Shown piece after piece: positions 8,785 through 15,952 of a stretch of DNA of 64,000 bases. The notes beneath the pieces are model-generated. The model was given only the letters and a program-made list of their open reading frames with translations, ran no database searches and was not told the DNA's origin. Made by a program: the position numbers and the translations under genes. Every line of letters starts with the position of its first letter. Within the stretch, counting starts at the first letter, position 1. Source of the stretch: Fibrisoma limi BUZ 3 (GTDB lineage: Bacteria; Bacteroidota; Bacteroidia; Cytophagales; Spirosomataceae); the NCBI RefSeq assembly GCF_000296815.2, contig NZ_CAIT01000009.1:62001-126000 (forward strand), in the 5' to 3' direction.

Positions 8785-8829
8785 CGTTACGGCAATATGA
8801 AGTCTCATGACGGGATAGTTTTAAAACGA

Positions 8830-8879
8830 AGCGTCTGCTGTTGTCAAACCAGTATGGTAGTTTGGCAACAGCAGACGCT
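8830..8879. repeat. long inverted repeat / RNA hairpin
   Basis: Two 20-nt arms (8830-8849 and 8860-8879) pair along their length with one G-U-type position and a 10-nt loop. The hairpin lies about 190 nt upstream of the sensor-kinase start and about 280 nt upstream of the receptor start. It has no T-tract on the plus strand, so it is more likely a structured leader element or a transcription barrier between divergent units than a simple terminator. Confidence 0.7.
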
Positions 8880-8971
8880 TTCCTCAAAAAAGCAGGAGTT
8901 AGAAAAAAATGGTGTGGATAGAAATATATCTGTGGATAGAATAGAAAGCACACCTTTGGCCAAGCAGAATC

Positions 8972-8981
8972 GCTTGTTAAC
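8972..8981 (-). repeat. GTTAACAAGC repeat, inverted copy 3
   Basis: Exact reverse complement of the 10-mer at 8685 and 8775. It lies between the long hairpin and the leader terminator. Confidence 0.6.
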
Positions 8982-9016
8982 CGATGTAAATTTCCTGGCT
9001 TATCCGGGCGTAGCCT

Positions 9017-9040
9017 ATACCCCTAAAGGGGTATTTTTTT
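9017..9040 (+). terminator. intrinsic terminator in the leader of the sensor-kinase gene
   Basis: A perfect 7-bp stem ATACCCC/GGGGTAT has a 4-nt loop and is followed directly by six T residues. It ends only 28 nt before the ATG at 9069, on the same strand. It must either end a short upstream transcript or act as an attenuator for the kinase operon. Confidence 0.75.
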
Positions 9041-9068
9041 GTCACCACCTACTTGTTAATTTCATACC

Positions 9069-12000
9069 ATGATACCTTTCCCGTATCTCATGATTCGCAC
9101 GTGGTGGATAGCGCTGTGGTTGCTGCTTGTCGTTGCTGCATCAGGAAAAGCCCAGCCTACTCAGCTCCGGTTTGAACACCTCACGGTTAACCAGGGCCTT
9201 TCCAATCATTTAATCTATGCTATGCTCCAGGATAGCTACGGGTATCTATGGTTTGCTACCGACAATGGTCTCTATAAATACGACGGCTATACGCTGGTCA
9301 CGTACAAAAAGATTCCGGGCGATACCACCTCACTTGCCGGGAACTCGTTGCCCCAACTGATGGAAGACCGGGATGGTAATTTATGGATCGGTATGATGGG
9401 CCAGGGTATGTGTAAGTTCGATCGTCGGACGGAAACATTTACCTGCTATCCACCAACCCCGCTTACGCTTCGCCAGGGCAGCATCAATTCGCTTTGCGAA
9501 GACCAGGAAGGGTTTATCTGGGTTACCAACGGACAAGCCGAACTTCGGCGATTTGATAAAAAAACCGGCACCTATTCCCGCATCAACTATGCGTCTCTGC
9601 TGTCTGAGCCGTCGGCTGAGGGTAAACCCATCACTCCGATTATCAATACGATCTACCGCGATAAAACAGGGTACATATGGCTATGCAGTGACCGTGGCCT
9701 GTATCGAATGCAGGTAAGGACGAACGGCCAGGGTAAGCCCCCGCAAGTCAGTTTTACTACGTACCGCCACGACTCAACCAAACCGGGTAGCTTAAGCCAC
9801 GATAAAGTGTGGGAAGCCTATGAGGATCGAGCCGGTACGCTTTGGGTAAGCACTGAAAATGGAATAAACCGGTTTGATCGAAAAAGGGAGACCTTCACGA
9901 TTTTCCCGTATAGGCAGCCCCCTCCGCAGGTAAACAAAGCATCCATCAACAGGCATTTCCGCCACTTCGCGGAAGACCAGCAGGGGAATCTCTGGTTAGG
10001 CTGCGCCAGCGAGGGTCTGTTTCGGTTCGACACAAAACGCATGCAATTCGACCGCATTCGCCATAACCCGGTTGATCGATCCGGTCTAAGCAGCGATTGT
10101 GTGCTGTCTTTACTGGTCGACCGGTCCGGTTTGTTATGGGTTGGTACGTACGGCAAAGGAATCGACATTGTCAATCTCACCGAGCCGTTCCAGCACTACG
10201 AACCCCTACCCTATGATACGCGGTCGTTGCATAACGAATTTGTTCAGACCATTCTGGAAGACCGATCGGGTACCGTCTGGATTGGAACCGGTTTTGCGTT
10301 GAACCGGCTGGATCAGCGAACCGGTCAATTCGTGCAGTATCGCCACAGCCCCATTGATCCAACGAGTCTGCCCAATTGGAATGTTGAGGCCATGCTCGAA
10401 GATCGAGAGGGAAACTTGTGGGTGGCCAGCGGGGGCGAACTGGCCCTCTTCGACCCGAAAGCTGGAACGTTTACCTGTTTATCACGACAAACAAAGCGGT
10501 ATCCGGGGTTGAGTGGCCAGGCAGCAATTCTAACGCTGTATGAAGATCGGCAGGGCCTGCTCTGGCTGGGTACGACCTACGGCCTGAAGAGTTTTAATCC
10601 TAAAACAGGTCAGGTCGTTTACTACGCCCCTCAGCAAAAAAACGGAATCAGCGATGCCCATGCTACGTCTATACTGGAAGACGACCGGGGCAACTTGTGG
10701 ATCGGTACAGGGAGCGTTGCGTTGAATCGGTTAGACCGCAAGACGGGTCGTTTCACTTACTACCGACCCGATCGACACAAGCCCGGCAGCATTACGTCGG
10801 ATGGCGTTCCCTGCATCACTCAGGATTCGAAAGGAAATTTATGGTTCGGTACCCTGGGTGGCGGCCTGTGCCGGTTCGACTACCGGACGGAAACATTTCA
10901 GGCCTTTACGCAAGCCAACGGGCTGGCCGACAATACCATCTTTTCGATCACAGAGGATAATCAGGGTAATCTCTGGCTGGCCACCACGAAAGGACTTTCC
11001 CGGTTTTCGGCGAATCGCACCACCTTTTCCAATTACGATGTCAACGACGGGCTGCAAAGCAATGGCTTTCGACACGCTCATTGCAAAGCGAAAGATGGTA
11101 CATTGTACTTTGGTGGCAATAACGGCTTCACCGTATTCAACCCTCGCCAACTGACCATCAACCGGCATGTTCCGCCACTGGCCATAACCCAGATCAAGCT
11201 ATTTGATACCCCCCTGACCGGCAAAACAGGCACCGACACCATCGAACTGACCTACGACCAGAACTTCCTTTCCTTTGAGTTTGCCGCGATGGATTACACC
11301 AACCCGGCCAAAAATCAATACGCCTACAAACTGGACGGGCTTGAACCAGACTGGGTGCATAGCGGTTCGCGCCGGTACGTCAGCTACACCAATCTGGCTT
11401 CCGGTACGTACGTATTTCGGGTCAGGGGTTCAAACAACGATGGTGTCTGGAACGACAAAGGTGTGGCCCTGCAGGTTATCATCCACCCACCCTGGTGGCA
11501 AACCACCTGGTTCAGACTGCTGGCGGGTCTATGTTTCGTGCTGCTGGCTATCGCGTCGGTTCGGCTGTACACCAGGGCCCGGCTACGTCGGCAGCGGACT
11601 AATCTGAAGCGCGTACTACAGGCACAGGAGGAAGAACGTCAACGGCTGGCGGCCGATCTGCACGACGATTTAGGGGCAACATTATCGGTTATTAAAGGAC
11701 AGTTGCAAACGCTTCATCGAACCCATGAAGGATTGGAAGGGCCGATTCAATTAATGAAGAAAGCCATCATTGACCTGCGCCACATCTCTCATCACCTCAT
11801 GCCACCCGAGTTTGTCAGGCTCGGGCTGGTCGAAGCCATCCGGGAGATCGTCAGACGGGCCGAAGCGGGTTCCGACATCCGCTTTCTGTTTATCTCTTTC
11901 GGCCAGGAACGACGGCTTGATCACGAAACCGAGCTGACTATCTATCGCATTGCAGTTGAGCTTATTAACAACGCAATCAAACACGCGGGCGCGACTCAGA

Positions 12001-12203
12001 TCACAATACAATTGATTTTCTATCCTCAATACGTATCTTTATTAGTCGAAGATGATGGTCGGGGTTACGCAATTACGGCTCAGAACGAACAGTTTGGGAT
12101 TGGCCTGCGTAATATCCGCTCCCGAGTTGCCTATCTGAAGTCGAAACTGGCAGTCGATTCCGGCGAGGCAGGCACGACCATCACCTTAGAGGTGCCGTAT
12201 TAA
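9069..12203 (+). CDS. propeller-type periplasmic sensor histidine kinase (HisKA_3)
   Basis: This 1044-residue sensor has a signal peptide (1-29). A long series of two-component-regulator propeller repeats follows (about 35-720, each with the NLWIGT / GLWVGT turn), then a Y_Y_Y Ig-like domain (about 720-800). One membrane helix (about 812-834) leads to a HisKA_3 dimerisation domain with ADLHDDLGATLS (His at about 863) and a HATPase with ELINNAIKHAGA. The large periplasmic part is built like the sensor half of Bacteroidota hybrid two-component systems, but here the receiver and output are on the next gene. Signals for this class are often glycans or their breakdown products; the signal here is unknown. 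The leader carries a terminator hairpin and repeats. Confidence 0.93.
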   Translation: MIPFPYLMIRTWWIALWLLLVVAASGKAQPTQLRFEHLTVNQGLSNHLIYAMLQDSYGYLWFATDNGLYKYDGYTLVTYKKIPGDTTSLAGNSLPQLMEDRDGNLWIGMMGQGMCKFDRRTETFTCYPPTPLTLRQGSINSLCEDQEGFIWVTNGQAELRRFDKKTGTYSRINYASLLSEPSAEGKPITPIINTIYRDKTGYIWLCSDRGLYRMQVRTNGQGKPPQVSFTTYRHDSTKPGSLSHDKVWEAYEDRAGTLWVSTENGINRFDRKRETFTIFPYRQPPPQVNKASINRHFRHFAEDQQGNLWLGCASEGLFRFDTKRMQFDRIRHNPVDRSGLSSDCVLSLLVDRSGLLWVGTYGKGIDIVNLTEPFQHYEPLPYDTRSLHNEFVQTILEDRSGTVWIGTGFALNRLDQRTGQFVQYRHSPIDPTSLPNWNVEAMLEDREGNLWVASGGELALFDPKAGTFTCLSRQTKRYPGLSGQAAILTLYEDRQGLLWLGTTYGLKSFNPKTGQVVYYAPQQKNGISDAHATSILEDDRGNLWIGTGSVALNRLDRKTGRFTYYRPDRHKPGSITSDGVPCITQDSKGNLWFGTLGGGLCRFDYRTETFQAFTQANGLADNTIFSITEDNQGNLWLATTKGLSRFSANRTTFSNYDVNDGLQSNGFRHAHCKAKDGTLYFGGNNGFTVFNPRQLTINRHVPPLAITQIKLFDTPLTGKTGTDTIELTYDQNFLSFEFAAMDYTNPAKNQYAYKLDGLEPDWVHSGSRRYVSYTNLASGTYVFRVRGSNNDGVWNDKGVALQVIIHPPWWQTTWFRLLAGLCFVLLAIASVRLYTRARLRRQRTNLKRVLQAQEEERQRLAADLHDDLGATLSVIKGQLQTLHRTHEGLEGPIQLMKKAIIDLRHISHHLMPPEFVRLGLVEAIREIVRRAEAGSDIRFLFISFGQERRLDHETELTIYRIAVELINNAIKHAGATQITIQLIFYPQYVSLLVEDDGRGYAITAQNEQFGIGLRNIRSRVAYLKSKLAVDSGEAGTTITLEVPY

Positions 12204-12213
12204 TTCCTGAACC

Positions 12214-12858
12214 ATGATTTCCGGTATCAAGCCGACTACTGTTCTCATTGCTGACGATCATCAATTGTTTAACGAAGGTCTGCGCAACCTGCTTACCTTC
12301 GACGGAACTCCGTTCAGGGTTGTTGAGCAGGTTTACACCGGCTCAGACGTAATCCCCGCCATTCATACCTGGCGGCCGGATGTCGTGCTGCTGGATATCA
12401 ACCTGCCGCAACGTACCGGGCTTGACATTGCGCGGGAGGTGGTTCGGGAGTTTGCCAACGTTCGGGTGGTTATCGTTTCGATGTACAGCTACCAGAAATT
12501 CGTGGACGAACTAAAGGCAATCGGCGTAGCCGGCTATCTGCTGAAAAGCGCATCGCAGCAGGAGTTGATTTCCTGCCTGGATCATGTCATGCAGGGCGGC
12601 ACTTACTTTGATATTCGATTAGGCGGTAAAGCGGGTGATCTGCACCTGGAGGATGATTTTGTCAAGCGGTTCAAGCTTTCGCCCCGGGAGCTGGAAGTGA
12701 TCGTTCTGCTGAAAAACGGTCTGACAACGGCTGAGATTGCCCAGCGCCTGTTTCTGTCCGACGAAACGGTGAAGACCCACCGAAAGAACATTTATTACAA
12801 ACTCAATATCAACAGCCTCGCCGAATTGATCCGGTTTGCCAATGAACAGGGCCTGTGA
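12214..12858 (+). CDS. NarL/LuxR-family response regulator
   Basis: This 214-residue regulator has an N-terminal receiver domain (acidic pocket ADDHQ at 13-17, phosphoacceptor D61 in LLDINLP) and a C-terminal LuxR-type helix-turn-helix (about 148-208, LSPRELEVIVLLKNGLTTAEIAQRL, then DETVKTHRKNIYYKLNI). It begins 10 nt after the kinase stop, so the two are co-transcribed and form a cognate pair; HisKA_3 kinases typically pair with NarL-type regulators. The repeated GTTAACAAGC words upstream of the operon are the best candidate binding sites, which would make the pair autoregulated and/or a regulator of the divergent receptor operon (inference). Confidence 0.93.
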   Translation: MISGIKPTTVLIADDHQLFNEGLRNLLTFDGTPFRVVEQVYTGSDVIPAIHTWRPDVVLLDINLPQRTGLDIAREVVREFANVRVVIVSMYSYQKFVDELKAIGVAGYLLKSASQQELISCLDHVMQGGTYFDIRLGGKAGDLHLEDDFVKRFKLSPRELEVIVLLKNGLTTAEIAQRLFLSDETVKTHRKNIYYKLNINSLAELIRFANEQGL

Positions 12859-12916
12859 TCTACGGGCTGTACGTTCGTAACAGAGAGCAACCGCTTTCAG
12901 ACTGTACTGCTACGTT

Positions 12917-13615
12917 CTACAACAGATTCAGGCGATTCATCAATTCGGCTTTGTTTGCCCGGCTAATCGGAACTACTTTATTGGCAATCACCAGGTTGTT
13001 CTCCTCAATATCAACAATTTTGTCCAGGTGCACGATGTATGAACGATGCACCCGGAGAAACTCTCGTCCCAGCTTTTCCTCCAGCGATTTCATGGTCGTA
13101 TACACTACGAATGTCTGCTGATTCGTAATAATTTTTACGTAATCACCCATATTCTCAATGTACGAAATCGTTTCGTAGGGGATACGTATATAACGGCCGT
13201 CTGTCTTGACGTATATATCTTTCCGATGGTTGGCGGTAGCCTGAATGGTTTTGCTCCGGTTGCTCAGTTCCAGCACTTTTTCGACGGCCAGCTTGAACCG
13301 GGGAATGGCAATGGGTTTTTTCAGATAATCAGCGACCTGATACTGGAATGCATCAAACGCATACTCCGTCTTGGTTGTCGTTAAAACGACCTGCGGAGTT
13401 GCGGGGAGCCGCTCCAGCAGCTCAAAACCGGATAACCCCGGCATCTCGACATCCAGCCAGATCAGGTCTACTTCCTGTTCTGCCAACACCTTGAGCGCTT
13501 CGGTCGCATTTTCACAGACCGCTAGCAATTCCAGCGATTCGTGTTGCTCACAAAGCCTTTGAAGCGACTTTCGGGCCATAAGCTCGTCGTCGACAATGAT
13601 GCATTTAAGTATCAT
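12917..13615 (-). CDS. LytTR-family response regulator
   Basis: This 232-residue protein has a receiver domain (IIVDDE at 6-11, phosphoacceptor D55 in LIWLDVEMPG, K in YLKKPI) and a C-terminal LytTR DNA-binding domain (about 135-230, DIYVKTDGRYIRI, then FLRVHRSYIVHLDKI). I chose the ATG at 13615 rather than an upstream in-frame start because the protein then begins at the receiver domain. The upstream hybrid-kinase gene also ends there (TAG, one base, ATG), so the two are translationally linked. LytTR activators bind upstream of promoters; the 36-nt element shared by three promoters of the adjacent exopolysaccharide locus is a candidate target (inference). Confidence 0.92.
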   Translation of the reverse strand: MILKCIIVDDELMARKSLQRLCEQHESLELLAVCENATEALKVLAEQEVDLIWLDVEMPGLSGFELLERLPATPQVVLTTTKTEYAFDAFQYQVADYLKKPIAIPRFKLAVEKVLELSNRSKTIQATANHRKDIYVKTDGRYIRIPYETISYIENMGDYVKIITNQQTFVVYTTMKSLEEKLGREFLRVHRSYIVHLDKIVDIEENNLVIANKVVPISRANKAELMNRLNLL

Positions 13616-13616
13616 A

Positions 13617-15668
13617 CTAACTGGTAAGATAGTGTTGCCATTGTGCCTCAATCAGAGGTTTCTTATTTGTCAGTTCGGCGCAAAAGCCCTGCCAAAGATT
13701 CTGAATATCAATAACATCCGGGTCACCAGACGCCATTTCTTCCAAACGTGCCATAACCTTTTCGAGCTTCGGCAGGCCCACCATCCGCAGCGTAGGCTTT
13801 AACTTATGGGCCAGCTGGCGAACCTCGGCCCATTGCTGCTCACGAATAAGTGGCTCAAAGGCGTCGAACTCCGGCAGAATCTGTTCCAGAAATGTCTGAA
13901 ACATATCGGCCGCATACTCCATATCGTCGCCGTAGAGGTTGGTGAGCTGCTGCTGATCCAGCACTGTCAGGTCGATGACAGTTGTAGTCGGCACGATTTT
14001 AGCCGACGCGTATTTCTGAAGCAGCTCCAGGAGGGTTGCCGGGTAGAACGGTTTACCAAGGAACTCATTCATACCGGCTGCGTGCAAGCTTTCCTGATGG
14101 TCCAGCATGGCCGAAGCTGATAACGCCACGATGGGAACCTGCTGGTTTGGATTGGGCTTTGTTCGGATTGACCTGGCGGCTTCGTACCCATCCAGAACGG
14201 GCATCTGAATGTCCATCAGAATGAGATCAAACCTCGACCGCTGGGTCACGTCTACCGCTTCCCGACCATTCCTCGCTATCTGGTACGTTACCCCCCACTT
14301 CGTCAGCAATGCGCTGACGTACCGCTGGTTCATCAGATTATCTTCTACCACCAGTACGTTCATTTGACTAACGAGGGCGGCCGATTCTGGGGTACCGGGC
14401 TGACTGCTCGCTTTACGCTTCACATACGGCAGCGAAATGGTGAATACACTACCCTGCCCTACAGCGCTCTGCACGCTGATCTGCCCCCCCTGCAAGTCGA
14501 CCAGTCGTTTGGCAATGGTCAGGCCAATACCTACCCCCTTCTGTTTTTGACCGAGGTGGCTGATTTGCTGAAACTTCTCAAAAATCTGTTCCCGTTTGTC
14601 GTCCGGGATACCCATTCCGGTATCCGCAACGTCAAACTCGATCCAGGCTTTATTGCCTTCCTGCTTTTGCAACCTGGCCGAAAGCCGGATTAGCCCGGCT
14701 TCGGTAAACTTTTCGGCATTGCTCAGCAGGGTATACAGGATACGGCGTAATAGGGAACTATCACCGACGAAGCTATCCGAAAGCCCATTGCCAATAGCAA
14801 GCTCAAAGCTAACCGACGACTTCGCCAGCTTATCTCTGAACTCGTTCGCCAGGGTCTCGAGCAAACCAGCTACGTTGAACGGTTCGGGTTGAACGTCAAT
14901 CCGAGCGGAATCAATTTTAGCCATGTCCAGCAGGTCAGAAACCAGCTCATGCAGAAAATCGGCCGATGACCTTAACATGTCGAGGTATTCCTGCTGCTGA
15001 ACAGACGGGGATGTATCGTACAGCAAATTGGTCATGCCAATAATGGCATTGAGGGGTGTACGCATCTCATGGCTCATGTTGGCCAGAAACTGATTCTCGG
15101 CGATCCGGGCCTCCTCGGCTAAACTTCGGGCTGATTCCAGCTCCTGTTCCAGTTGTTTGCGCTCCGTGAGATTATAGTGAATACCGATTGAGCCAACAAC
15201 CTGCCCTTTTTCATTCGTGATCGGGACGCCACTGACGAGCGCCCAGACGGTATGTCCATTTTTATGCAAAAGGGGTAATTCGTAGGAACTTGACTGGCCG
15301 TGTTTCCGCTTTTCCTGCTGTCTCTCAAGCACATCGGCATTCCCCGGTTTTACAAAAAGCTCACTGGCGTTTTTCCCAAGCAGTTCGTCCTCGCGGTAGC
15401 CAATCATCTGACAGAAGCGGTCGTAGGCCCGAACAATGATCTGGTCGTTGTCTACTTCAAGCAGACCCAGATCCATGTTATTCATGATCCCCCGGTACTT
15501 CTCTTCGCTTTTACGCAGTTGGTCAAGGGTGGTACTCACCTGAAGCAACTGCTCTTTGAGCACAGAAAGCTCATTGGTGCGTTGTTCCAGCATTTTCTCA
15601 GCCTGCATACGGGCAGTCTGCTCCTGCGCAGCCGAGACAGCTTCCGTATCAAGCTTTTTACGATTCAT
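13617..15668 (-). CDS. PAS-containing hybrid histidine kinase with receiver and HPt domains
   Basis: This 683-residue soluble phosphorelay protein has an N-terminal coiled coil (about 15-55), a PAS domain (about 55-170), and HisKA with FLANMSHEMRTPLN (His200). It continues with an HATPase (NAEKF, DTGMGIP, GVGIGLTIAKRLV), a receiver domain (VLVVEDN, phosphoacceptor in LILMDIQMP) and a C-terminal HPt domain (LAHKLKPTLRMVGL). No membrane segment or signal peptide is seen, so it senses inside the cell, probably through PAS. The HPt domain provides the final phosphotransfer, most simply to the LytTR regulator encoded one base downstream. The start is the ATG at 15668; the TTG two codons upstream is less likely. 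Confidence 0.92.
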   Translation of the reverse strand: MNRKKLDTEAVSAAQEQTARMQAEKMLEQRTNELSVLKEQLLQVSTTLDQLRKSEEKYRGIMNNMDLGLLEVDNDQIIVRAYDRFCQMIGYREDELLGKNASELFVKPGNADVLERQQEKRKHGQSSSYELPLLHKNGHTVWALVSGVPITNEKGQVVGSIGIHYNLTERKQLEQELESARSLAEEARIAENQFLANMSHEMRTPLNAIIGMTNLLYDTSPSVQQQEYLDMLRSSADFLHELVSDLLDMAKIDSARIDVQPEPFNVAGLLETLANEFRDKLAKSSVSFELAIGNGLSDSFVGDSSLLRRILYTLLSNAEKFTEAGLIRLSARLQKQEGNKAWIEFDVADTGMGIPDDKREQIFEKFQQISHLGQKQKGVGIGLTIAKRLVDLQGGQISVQSAVGQGSVFTISLPYVKRKASSQPGTPESAALVSQMNVLVVEDNLMNQRYVSALLTKWGVTYQIARNGREAVDVTQRSRFDLILMDIQMPVLDGYEAARSIRTKPNPNQQVPIVALSASAMLDHQESLHAAGMNEFLGKPFYPATLLELLQKYASAKIVPTTTVIDLTVLDQQQLTNLYGDDMEYAADMFQTFLEQILPEFDAFEPLIREQQWAEVRQLAHKLKPTLRMVGLPKLEKVMARLEEMASGDPDVIDIQNLWQGFCAELTNKKPLIEAQWQHYLTS

Positions 15669-15854
15669 TATCAAGAAGTGAGTGAAATAGTGACAAAAAT
15701 GCCAATTTGATTTACTTGCTTTTACAAGCTCCTGCTTAATCGCATAAAAATAATGTCAAAATACCATACAATAAACGCGAGGTGCTTTATTGAGGCTTAT
15801 TTTTAATTTATATTTAGCCAATTTCAGTAACAATTTATTTTTCGGGGGAGAATC

Positions 15855-15890
15855 CTACCAAAAAACGGGTGAAACCAGCAGTTCATCGAA
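15855..15890 (+). promoter_or_regulatory. shared 36-nt upstream element, copy 1 (exporter gene)
   Basis: This element runs from CTACCAAAAAAC to CAGTTCATCGAA. The same 36-nt arrangement recurs at 18125-18160 and 26955-26990. It ends 29 nt before a perfect -7 box, TACCTTTG (15920-15927), which itself sits in a palindrome, GTCAAAG-TAC-CTTTGAC (15913-15929). No -33 TTG is seen in the gap, as expected of an activator-dependent promoter. Confidence 0.7.
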
Positions 15891-15919
15891 AAAGCCAGCC
15901 TTCCGGCGGGTCGTCAAAG

Positions 15920-15927
15920 TACCTTTG
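15920..15927 (+). promoter_or_regulatory. -7 promoter box TACCTTTG
   Basis: Full match to TAnnTTTG, 25 nt before the ATG at 15953, with the shared 36-nt element just upstream. Confidence 0.65.
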
Positions 15928-15952
15928 ACTCATCCTTTCAGCCTCAATTGAC

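Larger units (their letters stand above)
8547..8829. promoter_or_regulatory. repeat-rich divergent regulatory region (upstream half)
   Basis: With the following hairpins, 8547-9068 is a 522-nt gene-free stretch between the receptor and the sensor kinase. It contains tandem GGCAACAA octamers (8664-8671 and 8672-8679, with a third at 8696-8703) and two copies of GTTAACAAGC (8685-8694 and 8775-8784). No plausible coding sequence is seen. The composition suggests protein-binding sites controlling one or both divergent units. Confidence 0.5.

Noticed and set aside
8590-9072. 160-codon open frame in the receptor/kinase intergenic region
   Set aside because: It runs through the 20-bp hairpin and the terminator, is Lys/Gln/Asn-rich low complexity and overlaps the kinase start; regulatory DNA is a better explanation.
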